Below are positions 16,478 through 24,900 of a stretch of DNA of 36,032 bases, one piece after another. The DNA is taken from NCBI GenBank assembly GCA_902776605.1, contig CACYQQ010000052.1, forward strand, positions 1 through 36,032, given 5' to 3'. This stretch comes from an uncultured Bacteroidales bacterium. Its GTDB lineage: Bacteria; Bacteroidota; Bacteroidia; Bacteroidales; UBA3663. A program made the translations under genes and the position numbers. Position 1 is the stretch's first letter; the number at the start of each line of letters is the position of its first letter. Below the pieces are notes generated by a model, which saw only the letters and a program-made list of their open reading frames with translations, was not told the DNA's origin and did no database searches.

Positions 16478-16516
16478 GAAGAGAGGCGCTACTTACAGCG
16501 TTTCTCTTCAGTTTTT
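16478..16516 (+). promoter_or_regulatory. Attenuator-like hairpin at the start of the rimP leader
   Basis: GAAGAGAGGCGCT (16478-16490) pairs with AGCGTTTCTCTTC (16497-16509) over 12 to 13 positions with minor mismatches, and AGTTTTT follows directly. It has the form of an intrinsic terminator placed some ten bases after the predicted transcript start, so it may attenuate the operon. Confidence 0.55.
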
Positions 16517-16522
16517 AATAAA

Positions 16523-16594
16523 GGACCCTCTCCCCGTTCTTCTCGCAGAAGGTTATCAACCTTCCGCTGCGAGGACCCCCATAATGGGGAGGAG
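16523..16594. repeat. ATC-loop hairpin element, copy A
   Basis: The element has nested stems. The outer one pairs CCTCTCCCC near 16526-16534 with GGGGAGGAG near 16587-16595, allowing small mismatches. The middle one pairs CTCGCAG with CTGCGAG, and the inner one pairs AAGGTT with AACCTT around ATC. It is the best-preserved copy of the three. Confidence 0.78.
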
Positions 16595-16609
16595 ATTATA
16601 ATGAAACAA

Positions 16610-16745
16610 TTAGCGCGGTTTGCTAAGTGAAAATTATAGTGGGGAATAGCTTTAGTGCCGAAGGCCATTAGCGTGCGAAGCACTTTTAGCGACTCGAAGA
16701 GTCATTTAGCGATTCTTCAAAAGGAGAGTCTTTTAGCGAATCCTG
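16610..16745 (+). promoter_or_regulatory. TTAGYG mini-hairpin row in the rimP leader
   Basis: A row of short stems follows one another, each introduced by TTAGT or TTAGC: TTAGC/GCTAA (16610-16626), GCC-GAA-GGC (16657-16665), GTGC-GAA-GCAC (16673-16683), GACTC-GAA-GAGTC (16691-16703) and GATTCTTC-AAAA-GGAGAGTC (16711-16730), ending with TTAGCGAATCC. The three central hairpins all have a GAA loop with different stems. The row ends just before the rimP start codon. A nine-codon frame (ATG 16601 to TGA 16630) overlaps its beginning but I would not call it a gene. Confidence 0.7.
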
Positions 16746-16757
16746 AAATAAATTCGT

Positions 16758-17246
16758 ATGATTAACAAGCAAGACATAATTGATTTGGTGGACCAGTTCC
16801 TGCTGGAGACCGAAAGTGAGAGTTTCCTGGTGGACGTCACGGTGAGCCGCGACAACCAGATTGTGGTCGAGATTGACAACGACGAGGCCGTCGATATAGA
16901 CGAGTGCGCCGCCATTAGCCAGTACATCGACCAACACATGGACCGCGACAAGGAGGACTTCGAACTGGAGGTGGGCAGTGCCGGACTGACATCGCCCCTC
17001 AAGGTCTTGCGCCAATACGCCAAGTTCGAAGGCGAGGAGGTGGAGGTGCTCTTGCGCGACGGCCATAAGTTGACCGGCACCCTGGGCGCTGCCGACGAGG
17101 AGGGATTTGACCTGCACTGGGTGACTATGGAAAAGGTGGTCGATCCGGCTACAGGCAAGCCCAGCAAAAAGAAACAGGAGGTGCAGCACGATGAACATCT
17201 GAAGCACTCCGACGTGAATCAAGTAAAATATATTATTAATTTCTAA
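16758..17246 (+). CDS. rimP: Ribosome maturation factor RimP
   Basis: RimP helps assemble the 30S subunit. The 162-residue protein has the two expected domains: an N-terminal alpha/beta domain (residues about 1-80, with VDVTVSRDNQIVVEIDNDEAVDIDEC, and FELEVGSAGLTSPLK, the conserved SPG-like region in its Bacteroidetes form) and a C-terminal Sm-like barrel (FEGEEVEVLLRDGHKLTGTL). Its position directly before nusA and infB is conserved in most bacteria and confirms the call. The start is the ATG at 16758; no Shine-Dalgarno sequence is visible, which is normal for this phylum. Confidence 0.92.
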   Translation: MINKQDIIDLVDQFLLETESESFLVDVTVSRDNQIVVEIDNDEAVDIDECAAISQYIDQHMDRDKEDFELEVGSAGLTSPLKVLRQYAKFEGEEVEVLLRDGHKLTGTLGAADEEGFDLHWVTMEKVVDPATGKPSKKKQEVQHDEHLKHSDVNQVKYIINF

Positions 17247-17263
17247 ATACACATACATCAAAA

Positions 17264-18511
17264 ATGGCACCACGACAGAAAGAGGAGGTTATCTCTATGA
17301 TTGATACCTTCCAGGAGTTTAATGAGTTGAAGAATATCGACCGAGCTACCATGATCAGCGTACTCGAAGACTCATTCCGTTCGGTATTGGCAAAGATGTT
17401 CGAGACCGACGAGAACTTCGACATCATTATCAACCCAGACAAGGGCGACTTCGAAATCTGGAAGAACCGTACCGTTGTGGCTGATGACGAATTGCAGAAT
17501 GAGAACCTGGAGGTCAGCTTGAGCGAGGCTCGTAAGACCGTTGCCGACATCGAGGTGGGCGAGGACTTCACCGAGCAGGTACACTTCGAGGACTTCGGTC
17601 GTCGTACCATCCTGAACTTGCGCCAGACCTTGGCAGCCAAGATCTTGGAGCTCCAGAAGGATGTGCTCTACAACAAGTACAAGGACTTGATTGGCCGCAT
17701 CACTACCGCCGAGGTCTATCAGATCTGGAAGCGCGAGATGCTGATGGTCGATGAGGAGGGCAATGAATTGAGCCTGCCACGTCAGGAGCAGATCCCATCG
17801 GACAACTTCCGCAAGAACGATCAGGTACGCGCCGTGGTGCTCCGTGTGGACAACACAAACAACAATCCAAAGATCATCCTCTCTCGTACCTCACCTATCT
17901 TCTTGCAGCGCCTGATGGAGCGCGAGATTCCAGAGGTGGCCGACGGCACTATCCGCATCGTCAAGATTGTACGTCTGCCAGGTGAGCGTGCCAAGATTGC
18001 CGTCGAGACCAGCGATGACCGCATCGATCCAGTTGGTGCATGTGTCGGCGTGAAGGGTGGTCGTATCCACAGCATTGTCCGTGAGTTGCGCGGCGAGAAC
18101 CTCGACGTCATTCCTTACACCACCAACCCAAGCCTCTTCATCCAGCGTGCTTTGGCACCTGCCTCAATCTCGCAAATCCATGTGCGTGAGGAGAATAAGA
18201 CCGCCGAAGTCTTCATGCGTCCGGAGGAGGTTAGCTTGGCCATCGGTAAGAACGGTGCCAATATCAAGTTGGCTTCCCTCCTGACCGGTTATCAGATCGA
18301 CGTCTATCGTGAGGGCGATGGTGATGATATCTTCCTGGACGACTTTGCAGATGCTATCGAGCCATGGGTTATCCAGGCACTCAAGGGCATCGGTTTGGCT
18401 ACGGCCAAGGCTGTCTTGGAGGCCGATCCAAAGTTGGTGGCAGACAAAGCCGACTTGGAGGAGGAGACCGTCGAAGACGTACGCAACATTCTTTCTAAGG
18501 AGTTCGAATAA
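17264..18511 (+). CDS. nusA: Transcription termination/antitermination factor NusA
   Basis: NusA binds RNA polymerase and modulates pausing, termination and antitermination. Residues 1 to about 130 form the N-terminal polymerase-binding domain. An S1 domain follows, covering about 135-210 (KNDQVRAVVLRVDN, PKIILSRTSP). The KH region contains DPVGACVGVKGGRIHSIVREL and the second GxxG motif at residues 328-331 (IGKNGANIKLAS). The last 60 residues carry a short helix-hairpin-helix-like piece (LKGIGLATAKAVLEADPK). The length of 415 is usual for Bacteroidetes, which lack the longer acidic tails of proteobacteria. It begins 17 bases after rimP. Confidence 0.95.
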   Translation: MAPRQKEEVISMIDTFQEFNELKNIDRATMISVLEDSFRSVLAKMFETDENFDIIINPDKGDFEIWKNRTVVADDELQNENLEVSLSEARKTVADIEVGEDFTEQVHFEDFGRRTILNLRQTLAAKILELQKDVLYNKYKDLIGRITTAEVYQIWKREMLMVDEEGNELSLPRQEQIPSDNFRKNDQVRAVVLRVDNTNNNPKIILSRTSPIFLQRLMEREIPEVADGTIRIVKIVRLPGERAKIAVETSDDRIDPVGACVGVKGGRIHSIVRELRGENLDVIPYTTNPSLFIQRALAPASISQIHVREENKTAEVFMRPEEVSLAIGKNGANIKLASLLTGYQIDVYREGDGDDIFLDDFADAIEPWVIQALKGIGLATAKAVLEADPKLVADKADLEEETVEDVRNILSKEFE

Positions 18512-18554
18512 GAGGCTTCGGCCTCTCGCCCCATCTCTCGCAGAGGGCGGGAGG
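18511..18554 (+). promoter_or_regulatory. Mutually exclusive hairpins between nusA and infB
   Basis: AGAGGC-TTCG-GCCTCT (18511-18526) makes a six-pair stem with a UUCG tetraloop, starting on the last base of the nusA stop codon. CCTCTCGCCC (18522-18531) can instead pair with GGGCGGGAGG (18545-18554), including one G-T pair. Both use the same CCTCT bases, so only one can form. There is no T-run. The second stem contains TCTCGCAGA in its loop and recalls the ATC-loop hairpin family. Confidence 0.55.
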
Positions 18555-18600
18555 TAGGTGACCAAACTTTTTTGAACATACCTATAATAAATTACGAAGC

Positions 18601-18675
18601 ATGAGATTAAATAAGATAGCAAAAGATTTTAATGTCGGAATACAGACGTTGGTGGAATTCTTGGAAAAGCCATGA
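18601..18675 (+). CDS. 24-codon frame encoding the displaced N terminus of IF-2
   Basis: The frame starts with ATG at 18601 and encodes [13 protein letters not shown], then [11 protein letters not shown] and TGA. This is the expected beginning of Bacteroidetes IF-2 (the helix that starts the N-terminal domain, usually of the form RLNKxxRDLNVG...VEFL). Its stop TGA at 18673-18675 overlaps the ATG of the main infB frame as ATGA. Either it is a separate leader peptide coupled to infB by termination-reinitiation, or an indel has split the true gene. Confidence 0.5.
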   Translation: MRLNKIAKDFNVGIQTLVEFLEKP

Positions 18676-21425
18676 CGAATGTAACCGACGAGCAATACGA
18701 GTTGTTGCGTAAGGAGTTCAACAAGGACAAGTCCGTCAAGGAGGAGTCTGAGCGTGAACGCCAGGAGCGTCAGCAGACTCGTGACAAGATTAAAGAAGAG
18801 ACTCGGGCTGCCGCAGTACAGACTCCTGAGAAGGCTCATACGCCTGGTGAGGAGGAACTGGCACGTCGCCCGAAAGTGGTCGGAACCATCGACCTTAACC
18901 CCAAGAAGGCTGAACCCGAAGCCGAGGAGAAGCCTGCTGAACCTGTGGCAGAGACCCCGGCTCCAGCTCCGGTGGAGGAACAGCCAAAACCTGCTCCAGC
19001 CCCTGTTCAGGCTCCAGCTCCCGTGAAGGAAGAGAAGGTGAAAGCCCCTGTGGCTCAGCAACCTAAGCCTCAGGAGAAGAAACCTCAGGAAAAGAAACCT
19101 GAGCAGCAACCTGCCAAGAAGCCGAACCAAACGGCTATGGGGGAGCGCAGTCGTGACCGTATCAACAATGACCCATTGCCTGAATCGGCCCGTAACGGCG
19201 AGGTGTTCCGCACCGAGACAGCTCCATTGCCAAAGATTAACGTCGTGGCTACCATCGACTTGGACTCTATCAACCAGTCCACCCGTCCGAAGAAGAAGTC
19301 GAAGGAGGAGCGCAAGAAAGAGCGTGAGCAGAAAAATGCTGCCCAGCAGGAGGCACGCAACCGTCACCACGGTGCCCAGAAGGTCGATATCAACGAAGAG
19401 ATCAAGAAGGGCAACAACGGCGGCGGTCGTGACAAGAAGAGTCATGGCGATGCTCGTCGTCAGGATCGTGACGAGTTGCGTCAGCACGGCAACAACAAGG
19501 GTAAGAAGAACCAGAAGTACGAGGTATCGGAAGAGGATATCCAACGTTCGGTTCGTGACACCTTGGCCCGTCTGTCGAACAAGCGTGACAAGAAAGATGT
19601 CAAGTACCGTAAGGACAAGCGTAATGCTGCTGCCGAACGTGCCGCCGAGGCCGAAGAGCAGGAAGCAGCACAGAGCAAGATCTTGAAACTCACCGAGTTC
19701 GTGACAGCCAACGACCTCGCTACGATGATGAACGTGCCTGTAGTCAAGGTCATCTCGACCTGTATGACTTTGGGATTGATGGTTTCTATCAACCAGCGTC
19801 TGGATGCCGACACCATCAACCTGGTGGCCGAGGAGTTCGGCTTCGAGACTCAGTACATGAACGAGGAGGTTGAACAGGAACTGGAGCAGGAGGCCGATAC
19901 CGAAGATCAGTTGGTGACCCGTCCACCTGTCATCACCGTCATGGGTCACGTCGATCACGGTAAGACCAAGTTGCTTGACTATATCCGCAATACCAACGTC
20001 ATTGCCGGTGAGGCCGGTGGTATCACCCAGCACATTGGTGCCTACTCGGTGAAGTTGAACGACGGCCGTCGAGTCACCTTCCTCGATACTCCTGGTCACG
20101 AGGCATTTACTGCCATGCGTGCCCGTGGTGCCAAGATGACTGATATCGCTATTATCATCGTCGCTGCCGACGACGGCGTGATGCCTCAGACCAAGGAGGC
20201 CATCAACCACGCTGCGGCTGCCGGTGTGCCTATCGTCTTTGCTATCAACAAGATTGATAAGCCAACCGCCAACCCCATGAAGGTGCGCGAGCAACTCTCG
20301 GCCATGAACTATCTGGTGGAGAGCTGGGGTGGTAAATATCAGGATCAGGATATCTCGGCACGCGACGGTCTGAACGTCGATCTGTTGTTGGAGAAGGTAC
20401 TCTTGGAGGCCGATATGTTGGACCTCAAGGCCAATCCAAACCGCGAGGCCAGTGGTTCGGTCATTGAATCGACCCTCGACAAGGGACGTGGTTTCACAGC
20501 CACTATCCTGGTACAGAACGGTACCCTCCATGTGGGTGACGTCATGTTGTGCGGTAAGTATTATGGTCGATGCAAGGCCATCTTCAACGAACGTGGTCAG
20601 AAAGTCGATGAGGCCGGTCCCGCCACTCCAGTACAGGTGCTCGGTCTGAACGGTTCGCCTTCAGCCGGTGACCAGTTGCGCGTATTGCCTACCGAACAGG
20701 AGGCACGCGACATTGCCCAGAAGCGCGACCGCCTCTATCGTGAGCAGCAGTTGCGTACCACGAAGATCCTTACGCTCGACGAGATTGGTCGCCGCTTGAA
20801 ACTTGGTGATTTCCAGGAACTCAACCTCATCGTCAAGGGCGATGTGGATGGTTCGGTGGAGGCATTGACCGACTCACTCATCAAGCTCAGCACCGAGAAC
20901 ATTCAGATCAACGTCATCCACAAGGCGGTGGGTCAGATCTCGGAGAGCGATGTGGTGTTGGCTGCCGCTTCGAAGGCCATTATCATTGGCTTCAACGTCC
21001 GTCCTTCTTCTTCAGCCCGCAAGTTGGCCGACCAGGATGGTGTCGATATCCGTACCTATTCCATTATCTATGACGCCATTGAGGAGGTCAAGGAGGCTAT
21101 GGAAGGTATGCTCAAGCCTGTTGTCAAGGAGGAGATTACGGGTACCGCCGAAGTCAAGTCTGTCTTCAAGATCTCGAAGGTCGGCGCTGTTGCCGGCTGT
21201 CTGGTCAAGGAGGGCAAGATCCACCGCACCGACAAGGCTCGCGTCATCCGCGACGGTATTGTCATCTTCACTGGCGAACTTGCTGGTTTGAAGCGCTTTA
21301 AGGACGACGTCAAGGAGGTGGGCACCAACTTCGAGTGTGGTCTGTCGTTGGTGAACTACGATAATCTGCAAGAGGGTGACCTTATCGAAGCATTCGCTGA
21401 GGTCGAGGTGAAAGCGAAACTGTGA
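18672..21425 (+). CDS. infB: Translation initiation factor IF-2
   Basis: IF-2 is the GTPase that places fMet-tRNA on the 30S subunit and promotes subunit joining. Residues 1 to about 310 form a long charged and proline-rich N-terminal region, with [14 protein letters not shown] and [15 protein letters not shown]. The GTPase domain has G1 GHVDHGKT at 425-432, DTPGH at 472-476 and NKID at 526-529. Elongation-factor-like domains II and III and the C-terminal tRNA-binding domain follow, ending [10 protein letters not shown]. Only the first 30 or so residues of the usual protein are missing from this frame; they appear in another frame just upstream (18601-18672). The functional core is complete. 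It overlaps cvpA by four bases (GTGA). Confidence 0.95.
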   Translation: MTNVTDEQYELLRKEFNKDKSVKEESERERQERQQTRDKIKEETRAAAVQTPEKAHTPGEEELARRPKVVGTIDLNPKKAEPEAEEKPAEPVAETPAPAPVEEQPKPAPAPVQAPAPVKEEKVKAPVAQQPKPQEKKPQEKKPEQQPAKKPNQTAMGERSRDRINNDPLPESARNGEVFRTETAPLPKINVVATIDLDSINQSTRPKKKSKEERKKEREQKNAAQQEARNRHHGAQKVDINEEIKKGNNGGGRDKKSHGDARRQDRDELRQHGNNKGKKNQKYEVSEEDIQRSVRDTLARLSNKRDKKDVKYRKDKRNAAAERAAEAEEQEAAQSKILKLTEFVTANDLATMMNVPVVKVISTCMTLGLMVSINQRLDADTINLVAEEFGFETQYMNEEVEQELEQEADTEDQLVTRPPVITVMGHVDHGKTKLLDYIRNTNVIAGEAGGITQHIGAYSVKLNDGRRVTFLDTPGHEAFTAMRARGAKMTDIAIIIVAADDGVMPQTKEAINHAAAAGVPIVFAINKIDKPTANPMKVREQLSAMNYLVESWGGKYQDQDISARDGLNVDLLLEKVLLEADMLDLKANPNREASGSVIESTLDKGRGFTATILVQNGTLHVGDVMLCGKYYGRCKAIFNERGQKVDEAGPATPVQVLGLNGSPSAGDQLRVLPTEQEARDIAQKRDRLYREQQLRTTKILTLDEIGRRLKLGDFQELNLIVKGDVDGSVEALTDSLIKLSTENIQINVIHKAVGQISESDVVLAAASKAIIIGFNVRPSSSARKLADQDGVDIRTYSIIYDAIEEVKEAMEGMLKPVVKEEITGTAEVKSVFKISKVGAVAGCLVKEGKIHRTDKARVIRDGIVIFTGELAGLKRFKDDVKEVGTNFECGLSLVNYDNLQEGDLIEAFAEVEVKAKL

Positions 21426-21937
21426 ACATCTTTGACATCCTCATACTTGCCTTCCTCGTGATAGGCGTATCGGTCGGACTGTACCGCGGCTTCTTTAAGG
21501 AGTTGGTCGGTACAGTCGGACTGCTGTTATCGGCTATTGTCGCCAACCTCGTTTCGCCCTATGCCAAACCCTGGTTGGGCGACATGATTACCGACGAACT
21601 GGTGGCTTCTGTCGTGGTTTGGATAGTGACCTTCCTTTTGGTGCTCTTTGTTATGAACCGACTGGCCTGGTTGTTTGGCAAACTCTTTTCGTCGCTGAGC
21701 ATCGGTTGGGTCAATCGCCTGGCAGGAGGATTCTTCGGATTGGTCAAATATGCCCTGATTGCCGCTCTGGTCATCTCGGCCTTGGAATTTGCGGCAGCGC
21801 ATGTGGAGGGTCTGAAGTTTGCCGAACCGTTGCGCGAGAGTCGTATTGTCCCGATGCTCCATCACATCGTGGAGGTCATCATGCCGTGGGCTTCGGAACA
21901 TATCCTGGGGCCGGCGATGGAAATGTTTAAACAATAG
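21422..21937 (+). CDS. cvpA: CvpA-family inner membrane protein
   Basis: The family was named for a role in colicin V production; in most bacteria it is an inner membrane protein linked to envelope or purine stress, and its biochemical role is unclear. The 171-residue sequence has four hydrophobic segments (residues about 4-20, 27-45, 63-85 and 100-122) and the family features [27 protein letters not shown] and [15 protein letters not shown]. The start is GTG at 21422, overlapping the infB stop as GTGA, which indicates translational coupling. It ends with TAG, the one clearly genuine TAG stop in the window. Confidence 0.85.
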   Translation: MNIFDILILAFLVIGVSVGLYRGFFKELVGTVGLLLSAIVANLVSPYAKPWLGDMITDELVASVVVWIVTFLLVLFVMNRLAWLFGKLFSSLSIGWVNRLAGGFFGLVKYALIAALVISALEFAAAHVEGLKFAEPLRESRIVPMLHHIVEVIMPWASEHILGPAMEMFKQ

Positions 21938-21939
21938 CA

Positions 21940-22035
21940 GACCCTCTCCCCAGTTTCTCCCCTCGGCTGAAGCCTCGTCTTCTCGCTGAAGGTTATCAAC
22001 CTTCAACTGTGAGGACCCCCGTAATGGGGAGGGAG
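21940..22035. repeat. ATC-loop hairpin element, copy B
   Basis: This copy has the outer CCCTCTCCCC / GGGGAGGGAG stem, an extra segment with CTCGGCTGAAGCCTCG, and the inner GAAGGTT / AACCTTC stem with the ATC loop. From TCTCGCTGAAGG to CCCCCGTAATGGGGAGG it is nearly identical to copy A. It occupies almost the entire gap between cvpA and rnhB. Confidence 0.78.
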
Positions 22036-22067
22036 TAGGATGTTGAAATTTTCCCATCTATTCCAAA

Positions 22068-22650
22068 ATGTTGTTATCCTATTTAAATAAAGGTGTCGTC
22101 GAGGCTGGATGTGATGAAGCGGGTCGCGGTTGTCTGGCTGGCCCGGTTTTTGCAGCAGCAGTGATACTGCCACCAGACTTCAAGAACGAGCTGTTGAACG
22201 ACTCGAAGAAACTCACTGAGAAACAGCGTTATGCCTTGCGTCCCATCATCGAGAAGGAGGCCATCGCCTGGGCAGTGGGGGTGTGTGACAACAAGGAGAT
22301 TGACAAAATGAACATCCTGAAGTGCAGCATTGAGGCCATGCATCGTGCCGTGCGTGCTTTGAAAGTGCGTCCCGAGTCCCTGCTCATTGACGGAAACAGG
22401 TTCTATCCTTTCGAGGATATCCCGCACAAGCGATATCTTCTCCTCGAACATAGCCGATGTATAGCGGCGGTGCATCGCCTTGAGGATGCGCGTCGAGCCG
22501 TTCCCGGCTTACAACTGGCGTGTCAACAAAGGTTATCCCACCAAGGATCATCGAGCAGCCATTGCCAAAGAGGGACCTTGCAAGTATCACCGCATGACGT
22601 TCCGGCTGCTGGCAGTCGAAGATAAAACTAACAACATATTCTCTGAATGA
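22068..22650 (+). pseudogene. rnhB: Ribonuclease HII, damaged in the middle
   Basis: RNase HII cuts the RNA strand of RNA-DNA hybrids and removes single ribonucleotides. The first 117 codons are normal: [23 protein letters not shown] with catalytic Asp and Glu, [11 protein letters not shown], and LLIDGNRF with the third acidic residue, then EDIPHK. The expected KGDGKY...IAAASxLAKTxRD segment is not readable between about 22432 and 22500 in any plus-strand frame. From 22501 the family sequence resumes one frame later ([34 protein letters not shown]) and ends at TGA 22648-22650, overlapping sufB as ATGA. Read straight on, the first frame stops at 22625 with a nonsense tail. The segment is about 18-19 bases shorter than expected. 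The enzyme should be inactive unless this is an assembly error. Confidence 0.8.
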
Positions 22651-24119
22651 GTGAAGAAAAGAAATCCGAGGAGGTCCTCCGTGATTTGACCTCGGGCGAA
22701 TATAAATATGGATTTACCACCGATGTCGAGACAGAGGTCATTCCGACGGGTCTGAACGAAGAGGTGGTTCGCCTCATCTCGCAGAAGAAGGGGGAGCCCG
22801 ACTGGTTGTTGGAGTTCCGCCTGGAGGCTTACCGTTGGTGGCGGGAACAACCTCGTCCCGAATGGGGGCATGTCAAGTTGGAGGAGGTGGACTATGACAA
22901 AATCTCGTTCTACGCTGCCCCGAAGAAGAAGTCGGAGAACAAAGAGGTCGATCCTGAAATCCTGAAGACGTTCGACAAACTGGGAATCCCGTTGCACGAA
23001 CGTGACATGCTGTTGGGTAACGGCGCTGCCACCGAAGGATCGAACATGGCGGTGGATGCCATTGTCGATTCGGAGTCGCAGACAACGACGTACCGTGACA
23101 AATTGGCCGAACTGGGCATCATCTTCTGCTCCTTTGGTGAGGCGGTGCGCGAGTATCCTGACTTGGTGCGTAAGTACTTAGGTAAAGTAGTACCCGTGCG
23201 CGATAATTATTATTCGGCGCTCAACTCGGCAGTGTTCAGCGACGGTTCGTTTGTCTATATTCCTAAGGGAGTGCGTTGCCCGATGGAGTTGGCCTCCTAT
23301 TTCCGCATCAACAGTAGCGGTACGGGTCAGTTTGAACGCACGTTGATCATCGCAGACGATGAGTCGTATGTCTCTTATCTGGAGGGTTGTACCGCTCCGA
23401 TGCGCGACGAGAATCAGTTGCATGCTGCCGTGGTGGAGATATATGTGCACGACCATGCCGAGGTCAAGTACTCGACCGTGCAGAACTGGTATCCGGGTGA
23501 CAAGAACGGCAAGGGCGGTGTCTATAACCTCGTGACGAAACGAGCACTCTGTGCCGGTGATTTCTCCAAGATTTCGTGGACGCAGGTGGAGACAGGTTCC
23601 GCCATTACTTGGAAGTACCCCAGTTGCGTCTTGAAGGGCGACAACAGTCAGGGTGAGTTCTACTCGGTAGCTGTGACCAACAACTATCAGGAGGCCGACA
23701 CGGGTACCAAGATGATTCATATTGGCAAGAATAGCCGCTCCCGAATCATCTCGAAGGGTATTTCGGCAGGTCATAGTCACAACTCCTACCGTGGTTTGGT
23801 CAAGGTGTTGCCGACGGCGGACGGAGTTCGTAACTACACGCAGTGTGACTCGCTCCTGTTGAGCAAGACCTGCGGCGCGCACACGTTCCCCATCATGGAT
23901 ATCCAGAATCCGACTGCCGTCGTCGAACATGAGGCTACGACCTCAAAGATCAACGAAGAGCAGCTCTTCTATTGCCAGCAACGTGGTATCAAAGAGGAGG
24001 ATGCGGTCGGTCTCATTGTAGGTGGTTATGCCAAGGAGGTTGTCTCGAAACTACCTATGGAGTTTGCCGTCGAGGCGCAGAAGTTGTTGAGCCTGAGTAT
24101 TGAAAATTCAGTGGGGTGA
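22647..24119 (+). CDS. sufB: Fe-S cluster assembly protein SufB
   Basis: SufB is the scaffold of the SufBCD complex, on which iron-sulfur clusters are built using ATP hydrolysis by SufC. The 490-residue sequence is complete and strongly conserved: [31 protein letters not shown] near the start, then [28 protein letters not shown]-type residues, [23 protein letters not shown], and the C-terminal [25 protein letters not shown] and [21 protein letters not shown] with the conserved Cys. It starts four bases inside the former rnhB end (ATGA). Unusually, lemA and htpX separate it from sufC and sufD. Confidence 0.96.
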   Translation: MSEEKKSEEVLRDLTSGEYKYGFTTDVETEVIPTGLNEEVVRLISQKKGEPDWLLEFRLEAYRWWREQPRPEWGHVKLEEVDYDKISFYAAPKKKSENKEVDPEILKTFDKLGIPLHERDMLLGNGAATEGSNMAVDAIVDSESQTTTYRDKLAELGIIFCSFGEAVREYPDLVRKYLGKVVPVRDNYYSALNSAVFSDGSFVYIPKGVRCPMELASYFRINSSGTGQFERTLIIADDESYVSYLEGCTAPMRDENQLHAAVVEIYVHDHAEVKYSTVQNWYPGDKNGKGGVYNLVTKRALCAGDFSKISWTQVETGSAITWKYPSCVLKGDNSQGEFYSVAVTNNYQEADTGTKMIHIGKNSRSRIISKGISAGHSHNSYRGLVKVLPTADGVRNYTQCDSLLLSKTCGAHTFPIMDIQNPTAVVEHEATTSKINEEQLFYCQQRGIKEEDAVGLIVGGYAKEVVSKLPMEFAVEAQKLLSLSIENSVG

Positions 24120-24185
24120 TTCCACTCTGACTCCCTCGCGGGGAGAAAGTATCATCAAAATCTATTAACTTAAACATTTATTATT

Positions 24186-24749
24186 ATGTCAGTAGGATTA
24201 ATCGCATTAGTTGTTGTCGCAGTATGCGTCCTCTTTATCGTTGGAATCTATAACAACTTGGTTAAGTTGCGCAATAATCGTGAGAATGCTTTTTCCAATA
24301 TCGACGTGCAACTCAAGCAGCGTTACGACTTGATTCCTAACTTGGTCAACTCTGTCAAGGGCTATGCTGCCCACGAGAAGGAGTTGTTGGAGAATATCAC
24401 CAAGGCGCGCACGGCAGCTATCTCGGCTACCGACATCAACCAGAAGATTGCTGCCGACAATCAGCTCTCGGCTGCTTTGTCCGGTTTGCGTGTTTCGGTC
24501 GAGGCTTATCCCGACCTCAAGGCCAACCAGAATTTCCAGCAGTTGATGGCCGAACTGGCTGACATCGAGAACAAACTGGCAGCCAGCCGTCGTTTCTTCA
24601 ACTCTTCGACCAAGGAGTTGAACAATGCTGTTCAGACCTTCCCAAGCAATATCTTAGCCGGTATGTTCGGCTTCAAGAAAGAGCCTATGTTCGAGGTCTC
24701 TAGCACCGAGCGTGCTACGATGGACAAGGCACCAGAGGTGAAATTTTAA
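24186..24749 (+). CDS. lemA: LemA family membrane protein
   Basis: The 187-residue protein has one N-terminal transmembrane helix (about residues 4-22) and a cytosolic helical bundle. The family hallmarks are NNLVKLRNNRENAFSNIDVQLKQRYDLIPNLVNSVKGYA and the later KLAASRRFFNSSTKELNNAVQTFPSNILAGMFGF. LemA proteins have no proven biochemical activity. They are frequently paired with a membrane protease of the M48 or HtpX type, as here with htpX 151 bases downstream. The tandem array at 24749 begins on the last base of the stop codon. Confidence 0.92.
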   Translation: MSVGLIALVVVAVCVLFIVGIYNNLVKLRNNRENAFSNIDVQLKQRYDLIPNLVNSVKGYAAHEKELLENITKARTAAISATDINQKIAADNQLSAALSGLRVSVEAYPDLKANQNFQQLMAELADIENKLAASRRFFNSSTKELNNAVQTFPSNILAGMFGFKKEPMFEVSSTERATMDKAPEVKF

Positions 24750-24804
24750 GGTTGTAAGGTTATTAGGTTGTAAGGTTGTGAGGTTATAAGGTTGTGAGGT
24801 GGGT
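24749..24804. repeat. 8-bp tandem array, first arm (AGGTTRTR)
   Basis: Seven units in register: AGGTTGTA, AGGTTATT, AGGTTGTA, AGGTTGTG, AGGTTATA, AGGTTGTG, AGGTGGGT. The array starts on the final A of the lemA stop codon. Its complement occurs as a second array at 24856-24895. Confidence 0.85.
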
Positions 24805-24855
24805 TACCTCGTGAGGTTAGAAGTTTAATCTCGAACGTCAATCATTTTGTATTTT

Positions 24856-24895
24856 ACCTTAAAACCTCAGAACCTAATAACCTCAAACCCCAATA
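24856..24895. repeat. 8-bp tandem array, second arm in opposite polarity
   Basis: Five units in register: ACCTTAAA, ACCTCAGA, ACCTAATA, ACCTCAAA, CCCCAATA. They are complementary in type to the first arm; AGGTTATTAGGTT (24757-24769) and AACCTAATAACCT (24871-24883) are exact complements. It ends five bases before the htpX start codon. Confidence 0.85.
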
Positions 24896-24900
24896 AAGAT

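Noticed and set aside
16601-16630. Nine-codon leader peptide (MKQLARFAK) in the rimP leader
   Set aside because: It is too short to support and overlaps the repeat modules; no regulatory codon run is visible.
18655-18680. Programmed ribosomal frameshift in infB
   Set aside because: There is no slippery heptamer, and codons appear to be missing at the junction in addition to the frame change.
18582-20531. Minus-strand reading frame of 649 codons opposite infB
   Set aside because: It mirrors the charged repeats of IF-2 as Leu/Arg-rich runs and contains no recognisable domain.
22432-22500. Local inversion as the cause of the rnhB damage
   Set aside because: Read on the other strand the segment gives a vaguely similar L...HR...M pattern before FPAYNW, but the AAAS block is not recovered and the similarity is too weak to claim.
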